Positions 11,393 to 23,016 are shown, counted from the first letter of the stretch. The stretch: 64,000 bases of DNA from Chamaelirium japonicum (GCA_947650365.1 OX393555.1:12896340-12960339); one strand, 5' to 3'. The notes: generated from the sequence alone by a model not told the origin. A program made the numbers and translations.

Positions 11393-13425
11393 GCGAGGGG
11401 GAGAGGGGTGGAGGACAGTTATTTGTATGTGGATGGTGTCCCCATGGGTACCTTTGTACAGTATGATCAATTCCACTTAGTTGCTAAACTATCTGATATT
11501 TGGAAAAACTATCTTTGTACAGTATATCCAACTTCTGGTTGCCAACTTCACAAGGCACGATCACAGCCGTTCATTACACAGCCCCAACTGTCAAGCAAAC
11601 GGAACACAGTAATAGAGTGCCACGTCAAGTTGACAAACAAAAGTTGGCCAACGAGTCGGGTGTTAGCCTCTATCTACTTCAGCAAGCGAAGCATTATCAA
11701 AAATACCGCATGTTGTACTTTGTTGTATCATCCTCATTGGGCATCGTGTAGGACTTAGGGTGCGTTTGGCATTGGTTTTGGGCACCTGGTTTTGGATCAC
11801 GCCTCCCCCCGCCGGCGAGCATCTCTCCTCGAGACCCGTCGACTACCGGCCTAGATCCGTCGATCCGAGCTCTCATCAAGATCCTTCGAGATCCGTCGAC
11901 AACACCTGTTGGCCCCACTGATAGAGCTGCCGGATCTCCTCGCCAATCGTTTCCTCTCCTCACTCACCACATCCTCTACCCTCCTAAAGCTACAACGACA
12001 TCCAGTCGCCGGTTGGGAGAAAGAGATCGTCGGTGTAGAAAAACCGACCAGTAAGGACGAAAATCCAGCAGGCAGTCAATCAGTGGTGACCTGCGGCGAT
12101 CTACACCGCACTATCCCTCATTTGTGTATGTAATTTTCACCTAGATAAGGATTTGAAATTAGGGGTTCATTGGTTTTTTTACTTGGCATTTTTTCAAAAT
12201 CTATATTTTACTTTGGCTAAAAAGGTCTGGTAATATCTTTATTTTCAACATCAACTTTGTAACTTCTGAAATGTTCAAAACGAAATGTACCTCACTCTAA
12301 TGAAGCCATGTTCATGACCAAGAAATCATCTTGGTTGTATTATCCTTGGTGAACATTGACTGTTACAATAGCATTTTGACTATTGAAATATTCGAGTCTA
12401 AACATCTTTCTTCGGCCTAAAGAGCACTCCGGCCACCTTACGGAGACACTCAGCTAGCATAGTTCTAAAAATTGATTTCTATGAATAGTATAGTTGATGC
12501 AAAAGTGTATCCTTTAATGTTAGGGTTTGTTGGAGAAAAGCGCATTTTATTCCCTGCAAGCAATTCACAAGCTAAATCTTGCCTCTCTTATTTCTTAAAT
12601 CAGCATTGTTGTCATACTTTTACATCACGATAAAGGCTACTAGAAGACATTTGACAATGTATCCTAGAAAATTCATCTTTTGTTTTGCCTATAGCAAATT
12701 ATAGTGGGAAACATGTACTTCGCAACGCATTAACCAAAAGTTCCACTGATTTTTTAGAAAAATACTCGGATTTCAACAGAATTCTTCTTGTATCAGAAAA
12801 TACACTCAAACTGCATTGGAATTCTTTTGCATCGGAAAATTAAGCAAGCACATTTTTTTAGTTTTTTTTTCTAACTTTTAAGGCCTTTTTTTAAATTCAT
12901 TTGAATTTAAATAAAAATGGACCGATGATTTCAGCCTTACCGGTCGATACTGGTCCGTATCGGCTGGTACGACTCGGCAAAGGCCGATGAAACCGGTATC
13001 AATACCAATGTTTTAAACCTTGCTACAAAGTTTGATGGGTATATTACCTTCCAACATTGGGTAATATTAGGCAAGAACATGATTTCAACATCAATTGAGT
13101 AAGAGGAGCCAGTTTAAGGAAAAAATTTGGACATACGATTCATGTTAAAGAAATTCTAAATCTATCGCTTTTGTATGCCTGAATTTATTGTGAAGAAAAC
13201 TAAGAACCCAGTGAAGAATAATAGTTACTTTATAATCATAAATTCATGGGTTCAGTTTTAATATGGATGAGGAAACAATTTATTGTTCAAAGGTAGATCT
13301 TAAAGATTTCATATTGTTGATGATAAACAAAGAATATTGCACCAAAATGCATTCATTTTTTCTTGTCTATATATCATACATAAAAATAGGCGGAGAAAGA
13401 GCCACATAAGAACATAAGAGCGCGC
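11393..13425. other. Intergenic, nothing recognised
   Basis: About 2 kb without a supported gene. A GGGTGCGTTTGGCATTGG motif near 11759 resembles a Tourist/Harbinger end, but no partner end was found. Short open frames at 11408-11758 and 11909-12133 match nothing recognised. The remainder is AT-rich. Confidence 0.5.
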
Positions 13426-13451
13426 GAGAGAGAGAGAGAGAGAGAGAGAGA
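13426..13451. repeat. (GA)n microsatellite
   Basis: About 26 bp of GA dinucleotide repeat following CGCGC. Confidence 0.9.
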
Positions 13452-13504
13452 TGAATGTTGGATGTTAAATAAGGCACTAAAGATGTTCCAAGCATAGAAG
13501 AAAT

Positions 13505-14040
13505 GTGACAACAATGTGAACAGTAAGTTCAATTTTGTGGTCACCGATAAGGATAGGTTAAAGAATGAGTACATTCTTCTAAGTCAGTATCACAAACTCC
13601 TAGAAGGTTGTGGGCTAAGCGAAACCAATGCCTATACAAGTAGACAAAGAACAAAGTGGGGGAGGAGAGAGTGGGTTCTAGAACCCTATCTACTTTTAGA
13701 GAGTGATTTCCATAAGCCTATTTGTTCTTATTCTGAGCTCTGCATCTCTGGAAACTGAAGAATGATATCTGAATTGAAAATCTGGATCCGATGCCTGTGT
13801 CAAGTTTGCTATTTATAGGGCTCGAGACGGGCTGTCGTGCCCTTGAGCTATCGTTGTGGCCCCCAGGCTAGGCTGGTGAGCTCCCGAGTTGTCGTCGTGG
13901 GTCCCAGTTAGGCCTGACGGGTTCCCAAGGTGTCGTCGTGGGTCCCAAGCAGAGTTGGTGGACCTCAAGTTACTTCCTCAGGCTCCACTTGAACTGTCGA
14001 TGTGGGCATGTGAATGCCTTAGCCAAATTTTGCACCAACA
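13505..14040 (-). mobile_element. Candidate solo or partial LTR, minus strand
   Basis: Read on the minus strand it begins TGTTGGTGCAAAATTTGGC at 14040, an LTR-like start. GGGACCCACGACGACA units of about 50 bp follow, then CCCTATAAATAGC (TATA box, near 13811-13823) and an A/T-rich transcribed-type region. The 3' end near 13505 is uncertain and no matching target duplication was found. The Gypsy-type call is inference from the start motif and TATA layout. Confidence 0.45.
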
Positions 14041-14758
14041 ACTGATAGTGTGTGCCCATGGATGCTAATAAGCATGAGTGGTTAAGAAGGATTCAAGCAT
14101 CAAATTACTAAATAGTTGGTGGATGGATTAGTGGAGAGTGAAGGATGCCACTATGAATTATGCAAGTGATTCAAAAATGATGCAACAAAGATGGGAGCAT
14201 AACATAAGATTTGGAAGATCTCCAAAAGATGTCAACGATCTTGAAAGAACTCATACTAGAAATATGTAACAGACCACACCTGCGATTACGGAACTGCGGT
14301 TGTACTACCACAAGATAAAATAGTCATTGAAACAAAAAAGAACATATAGTTTTCAACCCTATTCATCTTTGATAAAATTAATACCAGCTTAGAAAGTTTT
14401 TGGCTTCTAAAGAAACCAACAAGACCACAGGAGGCTGGCTTTGCATCTTTTAGTAGGCCTACTAATTTTTTGAAAGAAGGGATAAAAGCATCAGAAAGCA
14501 AAAAGTATGAGTAAAATCTTGGAAGACAAGACTCAAGTAATCGCGCAAACAGCTCCTAGGTTAAGTGACCATGTAAAGTTGTAAACTATTTAAAGCATGA
14601 GCAGCCCTACATTAACTGTGCACTAAGGCCTTAGAAGATCAAGTAAAAATTAACAGGGATGAAGATTAGATAGGAACGATAAATCTCAGTATGCTTGTAA
14701 TTTGAAGTGTTTGGCCGACATAATTCAGTGCTTCTCAATTCAAAGGTTTAGACATCAA

Positions 14759-15002
14759 GGCTCCGTTTGGTTCGAAGTATCCTGTGAGGTATTATCGTTA
14801 CGAGGTATTCTGTATACCAGTATTCGCCCTACCGCTTATTTTGCGGTATTGAGTTGCATCGGTTATGAGGTATCCCAGAGACACCGAATCGACTTACTGC
14901 ACCGGATACTGCAAAACAAATGAGGTAAGTCATACACAGTATGTTGAATACTTACCTCAGAGCGACTTACTGCACCACCGAATAATTCGAACCAAACGGA
15001 TC
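14759..15002. mobile_element. Tourist-like MITE, 244 bp
   Basis: The inverted ends are GGCTCCGTTTGGTTCGAA and the complement of TTCGAACCAAACGGATC. CAA flanks both ends (14756-14758 and 15003-15005), a plausible 3-bp duplication of the PIF/Harbinger type. The interior has paired AGGTATT and CGACTTACTGCACC blocks. It lies just past the 3' end of the CcmE gene. Confidence 0.65.
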
Positions 15003-15135
15003 CAACATTGTGATTACATTGTCATACAATGCAACACACTTTTTACGTGCTTCGTCCGGGATCAAATAAGGATTTCTACAAAACCTCGACGACTCGGAGT
15101 TGTTTACACAAACATGTATTGAAAGTATCATCTCA

Positions 15136-15141
15136 TTTATT
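15136..15141 (-). terminator. Polyadenylation signal of the CcmE gene
   Basis: AATAAA on the minus strand, 175 nt downstream of the CcmE stop codon. Confidence 0.5.
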
Positions 15142-15315
15142 CTTGACTTAGTTCTCTCATTTGTTCTCGACTTAGTTCTCGGGTGAAAACGATGATTGTC
15201 CCAAATTACAACAACATGAATCAAAAATGGTGATCAAACTATCTATGGTTAATAAGTAATCCACACAAGAATTGAATCAGAATCAAGAATTGGTGGTAGG
15301 AAAGGGGGACCTGAA

Positions 15316-16092
15316 TCAGGCTTGTGCTTCCTCCACTCTCTTCTCATCTGCTTCCGCTTGGATCTTCTTCTTGTTCCGCTCGAGTGCGGCTGCGACCTCC
15401 TTCGGCATGTACTTCTCGTCGTGCTTCGCGAGCACCTCGGTGGCCATGAAGAAGCAATCCACGCTCCTCGCCTTGTCCGACACGGCCGAGCACGCGCCGG
15501 CGCCGCATCCATGATCGGGCGGTAACGGCCGGACGAAGCCCTCGACGACGACTGAGTGGCCCTCGCGGAAGAGGTCGGGGAGGGAGCCCTCGTATCGGAC
15601 GAGGATGTCGGTGATGAGGTCGGTGATGACGAACTCCATCTCGGGGGAGGAGGCGGAGGCGGAGGCGGAGGGGTGGGCGACGCTACCCTCGAGGACGAGG
15701 CCGCCGAGGCGGAAGCGGGAGTTGGAGGGGTTGGCGGCGAATCGCTGGAGGGCGTCGGTGGGGGTGATGTAGAAGACCATCTGGTCCTGGAAGTTGGCGA
15801 GGACGATGACGATGAACCCGGCGACGCAGCTGAAGGCGGCGCCGTAGGACCAGAGGCGGCGGTTCTGGAGCTGCCGGGCGCGGGCGCCGATGTCGCCGGG
15901 GCGGGGGCGGGAGGGGTTGCGGCGGGCGGCGGTGGAGAGGTGGCGGAGGAGGGCGGCGCCGCGCAGCAGCGGGAGCGGCGGTTCGGGGGGCGGCGGGGAG
16001 GGGATGTAGGGGTGGTGGGGGCGGAGGATCGCAGCGCGGAGGGCGGGTGAGAGGCGGCACATGAGGTGGGAGGTGAGAACCCTAGAAGCCAT
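15316..16092 (-). CDS. CCME: Cytochrome c maturation protein CcmE, mitochondrial haem chaperone
   Basis: A 258-residue protein of the CcmE family, which takes haem covalently on a histidine and hands it to apocytochromes c at the inner mitochondrial membrane (system I). Residues 1-70 form an Arg/Pro/Ala-rich mitochondrial targeting sequence with the HLSTAARR motif. A single membrane anchor lies at about 81-100 (WSYGAAFSCVAGFIVIVLAN). The OB-fold domain follows (QMVFYITPTDAL, FRLGGLVLEGSV, ILVRYEGSLPDLFREG, VVVEGFV). The signature VLAKHDEKYMPKEV contains the haem-binding histidine, H224, and the C-terminal tail is charged. The start is the first in-frame Met, directly before the targeting sequence. 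A Gly/Cys-rich insert (about DHGCGAGAC, 194-202) before the last strands is longer than I expect for the family. The gene is intronless and GC-rich. Single gene, no operon context. Confidence 0.95.
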   Translation of the reverse strand: MASRVLTSHLMCRLSPALRAAILRPHHPYIPSPPPPEPPLPLLRGAALLRHLSTAARRNPSRPRPGDIGARARQLQNRRLWSYGAAFSCVAGFIVIVLANFQDQMVFYITPTDALQRFAANPSNSRFRLGGLVLEGSVAHPSASASASSPEMEFVITDLITDILVRYEGSLPDLFREGHSVVVEGFVRPLPPDHGCGAGACSAVSDKARSVDCFFMATEVLAKHDEKYMPKEVAAALERNKKKIQAEADEKRVEEAQA

Positions 16093-16336
16093 GACGGGAC
16101 CCTAGAGATGGATCGAAGATGGGTTGGGTTTCCGGTTAACCCTCCGATCTTCGTCTTTCTTCTAGAAGGTAGAAGAGAAAGCTTGACGAGGAAGATACAG
16201 CATAGTAATGGAGAGAATTATTACTGGAGAGAACGCAGAATCCCTTTTTCTTATAACAGTAAATTAATAAGGGGTACTTTGACATAAGTCCTTTTGAGAG
16301 ACAACTGTCAAAGTAATTGTTTGATACTTTCGAGGC

Positions 16337-16805
16337 TTTTTTTCAAAATATTATTAAAAAATAAAATATTTAAAGAAACAGTGGCGGATCAAAACTATTT
16401 ATCAACCTAGCACTCGGACAGCCACATCAGCAAGATAATTTTTTTTTTTTTTTTGTTTAAAGTAGAACCCGGTAATTGGATTACCGGTTTTAAAACAAAT
16501 AATCTAAATACCGAGTTTAACTGAAGCCCCTTGTATGAACTTTCCATACTTAAATTATTTTCTCTCTAGATTTTAGCTGTTTTCTCTTTAAATTTTGGGT
16601 AAACCCGTTATCCACACTACCGGGTTTAAACCCGGCATTCCAAATACCGGGTTCTACTTGAAACAGAAAAAAAAAAAAAAAACCGCACGTTCGCTTTACG
16701 GTGCTGACATGCCACGTGGCTGTCAGAGTGCTAGGTTGGTAAATAGTTTTGGTCAGCTGTTGTTTCTTTCAATATTTTATTTTTTAATAATATTTTGAAA
16801 AAAAA
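16337..16805. mobile_element. Foldback element with long inverted repeats upstream of CcmE
   Basis: Arms of about 100 bp pair at the two ends. TTTTTTTCAAAATATTATTA at 16337 matches the complement at about 16786-16805, and the pairing continues through AACTATTT(A)(T/C)CAACCTAGCACTC and GACAGCCAC. Poly-T and poly-A runs (16440-16455 and 16666-16682) and ACCGGGTT motifs pair inside. There is no coding capacity. Its near end is about 245 bp upstream of the CcmE start codon. Confidence 0.75.
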
Positions 16806-17208
16806 CCCTACTTTTGACCCACCATGAATTTTCCGACGATAGCATCGGATATATCCTTTATCAGTCTCACTAAATGAGCCCTGGTTTCGAAAAAGATTAA
16901 AGCTGAGGTGGATCATGGGTATGAGTGCATCGATTCATCAGTGGTTAGTGTGTCATGCCCTTAATGAGTAGGCTCCAGAGAAACTTCGTCATTGGCTTGC
17001 TGCTCCACATCAAGTAATCCTGTTAGTTAACATTGTTCATACAATCAACATTCTAAATCAACTCAAAAGATGGGGAAAGATACTAATGTTTCATGCATAC
17101 CATCATCTTGTCAGGACACTGACCTTGCCTTGCCATGCTATCTTCCATACTCAAGTTTCTACAAGTTAACACTCTAACACTAATAAATTGCTCACCACCT
17201 TCTTAAAT
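16806..17208. other. Intergenic, nothing recognised
   Basis: No gene, repeat or RNA was recognised in this AT-rich stretch between the foldback element and the retroelement-like leader. Confidence 0.5.
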
Positions 17209-17423
17209 TAATTGTTTGCACGAGGAGATTAATTAGCGTATTGGAGAGTTCCTTGGTTGCTTAGAATCTGTAGAGAGGAGATGCGCTCATTGAGGTTCAG
17301 GTTCGTCGACTTGAGAAGGGTCTCATCAACGATCTCGTCTCTTTGTGCTTTTGTATGACAATTACGAAAGCTCCTGCCGCTTCGCCTTGTCATGATGGTG
17401 CCAAACCTTGTGCTCTGATACTA
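17209..17423 (-). mobile_element. Retroelement leader-like sequence with Met-tRNA primer site
   Basis: On the minus strand TAGTATCAGAGC (17412-17423) resembles the initiator-Met primer-binding site of LTR elements. It is followed about 25-30 nt later by a 54-codon frame starting MTRRSGRSFRNCHTKAQRDE and ending near 17216. If this is a primer site, the tandem array immediately to the right would occupy the LTR position. The element type is unassigned and the reading is inference. Confidence 0.4.
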
Positions 17424-17488
17424 AGAAGGTGCCTGAGGGAAAGAACTCGGAGGATTTAGATTTTGGGTTAGATTTGAAAATTATCAGA

Positions 17489-20150
17489 ATTAAAGTAGAT
17501 CACATCTGAAATCAGAAATTAATCTGAAATTACACAAGAAATGTAGTCGAAAATGATTAAAAAGTAGAACGGAAAAGCCTATCGTTAAAGGGGATAGGAA
17601 TCTAAAAGAGGAGGATCCATAAAGGAATTCATAAAATAGATGCTTGCTGGAATTAAAATTCGTGGCAGAATATCTGGGTTTGGTAAGGACTAAGAAGCAC
17701 TGACACTGGTACGGGGACACGGGTATGACACGACACGGGTTCGCCGACACGGCAAATCCTAAAAAAAGAGGACACGGGTACGGCGGGGACACGGCAAAAT
17801 AAATTAATATTTTATGTATGTTTGAAATTCATATATATTTCAATAACCGAAAAAACCTCATAGAAAACAACTAAAATGAAAATTTAATGCATACTAAATC
17901 GCTATCGTTAGTTACATCCAGCCCGATCGGTGAATCGCAGACAGCTCTAAATGGTATCGAAAATAACGGTTGTGTTTTAGTTTTGACTTCAACCTATCTG
18001 AAACCTCAGAGGATAAGATAAGTTAAAGCCAAACCTGAATCGTAACCGTCCATCATAACCATCCTGACAAGTGAATCACACTCAGGCCCAAATGCCATGC
18101 AAAAGAACGACTGCGATTCAGTTTTGGCTTCAACCTATCTGATTCTCTGAGGTTATAATTTTAGAGGATCAGATAGGTTGAAACCAAAAGGCCCAAAACT
18201 GAATCACCACAGCTTGTAATCCGACCCTATATCGAACAGTCCTTCAACCCGCAGTGTCCCGAGTGTCCGAGGAGTGTCCGACGAGTGTCCGAGGAGTGTC
18301 CGACCGTGTCCGGCTCCCGGAAGCACGTAGGACACGGCACATGCGTGTCCGGTGCGTGTCCGGCGAGTGTCTGACGAGTGTCGGTGTCCGACACGTGTCC
18401 GACACGGGTACGGGAGGCCTGGGGAAGTGTCCATGCTTCCTAGGGTAAGGATTATGTGAAGCTTTGGCAAATATCTAGGTTTATGTCACATCTTAAAGTA
18501 GATCACATTTGAAATCAGAAATTACACAAGAAATGTAGTCGAAAATGATTAAAAAGTAGAACGGGAAAGCCTATCGTTAAAGGGGATAGGAATCTAAAAG
18601 AGGAGGATCCATAAAGGAATTCATAAAATAGATGCTTGCTGGAATTAAAATTCGTGGCAGAATATCTGGGTTTGGTAAGGATTATGTGAAGCTTTGGCAA
18701 ATATCTAGGTTTATGTCACATCTTAAAGTAGATCACATTTGAAATCAGAAATTAATCTGAAATTACACAAGAAATGTAGTCGAAAATGATTAAAAAGTAG
18801 AACGGGAAAGCCTATCGTTAAAGGGGATAGGAATCTAAAAGAGGAGGATCCATAAAGGGATTCATAAAATAGATGCTTGCTGGAATTAAAATTCGTGGCA
18901 GAATATCTGGGTTTGGTAAGGATTATGTGAAGCTTTGGCAAATATCTAGGTTTATGTCACATCTTAAAGTAGATCACATTTGAAATCAGAAATTAATCTG
19001 AAATTACACAAGAAATGTAGTCGAAAATGATTAAAAAGTAGAACGGGAAAGCCTATCGTTAAAGGGGATAGGAATCTAAAAGAGGAGGATCCATAAAGGA
19101 ATTCATAAAATAGATGCTTGCTGGAATTAAAATTCGTGGCAGAATATCTGGGTTTGGTAAGGATTATGTGAAGCTTTGGCAAATATCTAGGTTTATGTCA
19201 CATCTTAAAGTAGATCACATTTGAAATCAGAAATTACACAAGAAATGTAGTCGAAAATGATTAAAAAGTAGAACGGGAAAGCCTATCGTTAAAGGGGATA
19301 GGAATCTAAAAGAGGAGGATCCATAAAGGAATTCATAAAATAGATGCTTGCTGGAATTAAAATTCGTGGCAGAATATCTGGGTTTGGTAAGGATTATGTA
19401 AAGCTTTGGCAAATATCTAGGTTTATGTCACATCTTAAAGTAGATCACATTTGAAATCAGAAATTAATCTGAAATTACACAAGAAATGTAGTCGAAAATG
19501 ATTAAAAAGTAGAACGGGAAAGCCTATCGTTAAAGGGGATAGGAATCTAAAAGAGGAGGATCCATAAAGGAATTCATAAAATAGATGCTTGCTGGAATTA
19601 AAATTCGTGGCAGAATATCTGGGTTTGGTAAGGATTATGTGAAGCTTTGGCAAATATCTAGGTTTATGTCACATCTTAAAGTAGATCACATTTGAAATCA
19701 GAAATTAATCTGAAATTACACAAGAAATGTAGTCGAAAATGATTAAAAAGTAGAACGGGAAAGCCTATCGTTAAAGGGGACAGGAATCTAAAAGAGGAGG
19801 ATCCATAAAGGAATTCATAAAATAGATGCTTGCTGGAATTAAAATTCGTGGCAGAATATCTGGGTTTGGTAAGGATTATGTGAAGCTTTGGCAAATATCT
19901 AGGTTTATGTCACATCTTAAAGTAGATCACATTTGAAATCAGAAATTACACAAGAAATGTAGTCGAAAATGATTAAAAAGTAGAACGGGAAAGCCTATCG
20001 TTAAAGGGGATAGGAATCTAAAAGAGGAGGATCCATAAAGGAATTCATAAAATAGATGCTTTATGGAATTAAAATTCGTGGCAGAATATCTGGGTTTGGT
20101 AAGGATTATGTGAAGCTTTGGCAAATATCTAGGTTTATGTCACATCTTAG
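17489..20150. repeat. Tandem array, 230/241-bp units with 712-bp higher-order period
   Basis: Eight units, each beginning near AATCTTAAAGTAGATCACAT and ending GGTTTATGTCAC. Unit starts are about 17489, then 18490, 18720, 18961, 19202, 19432, 19673 and 19914; the array ends at about 20150. Long units are 241 bp. Short units (18490, 19202 and 19914) are 230 bp and lack an 11-bp block AATCTGAAATT. The order L-S-L-L-S-L-L-S gives a 712-bp superperiod. Copies differ by only a few bases. Unit 1 is split by the 754-bp insertion at 17690-18443. The 61- or 72-codon frame recurring on the minus strand is a by-product of the repeat and is not called as a gene. Confidence 0.93.
17690..18443. mobile_element. 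754-bp TIR element inserted in array unit 1
   Basis: The inverted ends are CTAAGAAGCACTGACAC and the complement of GTGTCCATGCTTCCTAG, flanked by a perfect 8-bp duplication GGTAAGGA (17682-17689 and 18444-18451). The intact neighbouring units give the empty site. The interior has GTGTCCGACGAG-type repeats and an inverted pair around ATAGGTTGAA. The 8-bp duplication points to hAT, but the ends are not the classical CAGGG type. No transposase frame. Confidence 0.85.
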
Positions 20151-20589
20151 TGTTCCCCACGCATAGAACCAAGGAACGAGGCATCTCAAGAGAGCATTCA
20201 CAGCAAAGGTATGTAACAAATAAAAAGAAGAACTCGTGACTTCGATTGAAGAAATATGGTGGCCATAGGACCCTTTATATTGTTAAGAATTCACCGTTAA
20301 CTATTACTCGGGTGTTTTACTTTATGTTGTGCGAGTATAATAGTCTAAGTGTAAAATGAATACAACATAATAATTTTGAAAATAAACTGTTGTACATTAC
20401 CAGCCATTAGATATACTATCGGAGAAATTAATTCTGCAGTTGTCCATTACACGTAGACTAGTTACCCTTTGGATGTATCCCATGGAAGTGATCTCACTAT
20501 CTTGAATCTCAATATTTGGTTAATGCAAGGAAAAGACAGTAATATGTTTGATCAAGTATGAGAGAATCAATTAAAAAATATAGCAATAT
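20151..20589. other. Intergenic, nothing firm
   Basis: No gene. On the minus strand this could be the upstream part of an LTR if the array belongs to one (a CAATATAAAGGG TATA-like motif lies near 20275), but there is no second copy to confirm it. Confidence 0.4.
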
Positions 20590-21455
20590 TTGACCTTGGT
20601 TTTGTTGAATATCTCTTGCTTCTCCTCCTTTGCTGAATGCCAAATAACACTTGGAATGACAATGTGAGGGATTTTGGCGTATCAGTATTGACATCCATGT
20701 TTGATGTTACGGAGAATTGCTACGCCAATTTTGGATACACGAAATATAGAATGGATGCTCACATTATGGAAGTAATCCGAACCTCTGTTCCGCCACTGTG
20801 AGTATTGAAAGCACACACTGCATTCTATCTCCTGACTCCGTCTGAAAGTTTCAAGCCGCTTATTATTTCTCTGAAAAAAGTTTTGCATGTTCCTCTCTCT
20901 CTCATAAGGCTGATATGGAACCCAAATGCCCATGAACGTGAGGACACTTGTCCCCATAAGGACAGTTACCAGCAGCATAGAAAGAATAAATTGGTCGTTC
21001 AACAGACTGATGGTTGTAGGATGATAGCCACACACAATGTCTTCATGAGTCTGAGTGTCACAACTTTGGGTCCATGCAAGCCTGATTAAAGCTGGTTTAT
21101 GTTCCTCTTTGCAAGGCATGGCACCCCAGAAAGAAACACACAACTTGAACAGAATCTGAGGCTATATGATGGGCAGATGTACGAAGACGAGCAACTTTGA
21201 AATGGTGGTACCTGCACAAACTATCATAAGTGCACATTTCGGGTAAAACGTGGATACAAATTCGAGAATTTATACATAAGTGCCGAGAAATAAACATTAC
21301 ATGGACAACATTGTATTCTACGCACCCGAGGTATTTGAACTGAAAAGGCAGGTACATAGAATATGATCACGGATCTTCCAATCATGTGAAAATTCACAGT
21401 TCTCGCCTTTCATGCATGTCCCATGTGCAAAGAGCTTGCACAAAACCCTGGGAGG
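20590..21455 (-). pseudogene. MKRN: Makorin-type CCCH/RING E3 ubiquitin ligase pseudogene
   Basis: Read on the minus strand, pieces of a plant makorin appear in the right order but in shifting frames. The first CCCH finger ([20 protein letters not shown] then SHDWK, near 21449-21390) is directly preceded by an intron-like acceptor CTCCCAG. A damaged second finger follows (MCTYDSLCRYHHFKVARLRT, near 21236), then a third finger (AAGNCPYGDKCPHVHG, near 20970). Next come the Makorin-specific stretch and RING start (RRSQEIECSVC, near 20800), RING remainder CEHPFYISCIQNWRSNS with an upstream stop, and a C-terminal VIPSVIWH..KEEKQEI. Frameshifts and at least one in-frame stop within the RING show it is dead. 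The intron-like acceptor and non-coding stretches between exon-like blocks argue for a decayed genomic duplicate rather than a processed copy. Functional makorins ubiquitinate targets; this copy should not. Confidence 0.85.
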
Positions 21456-23000
21456 ACAAACACGGCAAATGACGCAATTACAGTGAGAACAAGCCTGTAT
21501 ACAGTATGGCAAGGATATGAACAAGATAGGTGAGGTCCACGGTAGAACAATGAATCAAGCTCAATAAAAACAAAAAAACTACCATATCCACTACCTCGTG
21601 TAGTCCACTGAATTTAATTAGGTATTGTGTGATGTATTTATGGCTTCACATCATCCTCAAGTTGCATGCAAACATCTCTCCCTTTTACAAGCATCCTTTC
21701 CTTCATTCAAGCCAAATCCTCAAAGGCATGGCAAGCTACAAGTCGGCACCCTCCTACTTCAAATTAAGAGAATCAATAGAGCCCAAGAAAAATAAAGAGA
21801 ACCCAAACATGCAATAGGTATCCCAAATAGCACAAAGGGATATTTAGAAAGATGAGATAGTACATACTAAAGAGAACATCAACTTGGAAATAAAATAAAA
21901 CTGTCACTTTTCCTAAATGAACGACCCTCCTAATTATCATTTAGAAATAGAAAATACAGAGAACAGATATAATGAATCATGATATAGATTTTTTCTGATA
22001 GAATCTGGCAAAATAAAAGCTTGAAATATTTAAGGAACCAAGCAAATCGAAGCATTCTTACAAAGGGGGATTTTTGTAATCATCTAGAATAAAAGCACGG
22101 ACTGATGCCCCAGAAAGCCTATCCATCTCAACAAAGAATTCTCTTTCCAAGAAGAAATCGAGAACTCCAACCAGATCTTGGTCACAAGTCAACGGCAAAG
22201 CCCAAAACCAGTACAACCCAAGTTAAGCATACAGCATGACAACAACCAGTATATGAGTAGATAAGAAGAACATAAATTTTCACCGACAAGAATATTTTGG
22301 AAGCCAATCATCAGCAAAAACAGTGTCAAATCAGCATCCTAGTCCAAGAAAATGCCTAATACTCCAAACCCACATACACAACTGAAGGAATCCAACTTTA
22401 GTAGCATGTCACCAATAGATTAGTTAAATATTCTGCCAGAGGGTGTTTATTTCTAGAGCCCCAACAAAAAGAGGGGCCAGTCAAATCCCAGATGATCACA
22501 AGAACCCTAGTACACTGATGTGTGAAACCTTCACAAATAGGAGACAGGACTTTATTAGATAAATTGACTCCTAAGATTGCATTCTTTCCACAACATCTGC
22601 TGAAGTTTCAAACACGATTATTAAGGACTTAGAAAAGTTTCCACCTACTTTTTCTCCTTGCTCCTTAAAATTTCTATAGAACAACAAAGTTGGGCATGAC
22701 ACAGTCCCCCAAACCAAAATTTAACTCACTTAGTAGACCACCTTTTACAGATCTTACTCCAGAAACCCAACCACATTCTTAGAAAACCAAAAACCTCACC
22801 ATCATGAGGATCCAAATGACAACATCAATAATTACGAGAACACCAAAACTCGATCAGCTTCCAAGAAGGCTCCACAGAAGAATTGAACAGAGTTTCATGA
22901 TCATTGTCCTCCTGACATCAACTCTCCACTTTATTGTGCCAAAACACCAACAATGTGCTGGCAGGGTGCAACATGCTGGAGAAATTTGTGCACGTAGAGA
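21456..23000. other. Intergenic, nothing recognised
   Basis: About 1.5 kb, AT-rich, without a supported gene. Part may be the former upstream intron or leader of the makorin pseudogene. The frame at 22804-23109 runs into the GA microsatellite and is rejected. Confidence 0.5.
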
Positions 23001-23016
23001 GGGGGGGGGGGGGGGG

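Noticed and set aside
11757..12180. Tourist-like MITE beginning GGGTGCGTTTGGCATTGG
   Set aside because: No inverted partner end found downstream.
15556..16050. 164-codon Gly/Glu-rich frame opposite CcmE
   Set aside because: Shadow of the GC-rich CcmE gene; composition follows the codon pattern of the other strand.
18515..20124. Recurring 61/72-codon minus-strand frame in the tandem array
   Set aside because: Identical in each unit because the DNA is repeated; hydrophobic without domain, no transcript signals; differences do not show codon constraint.
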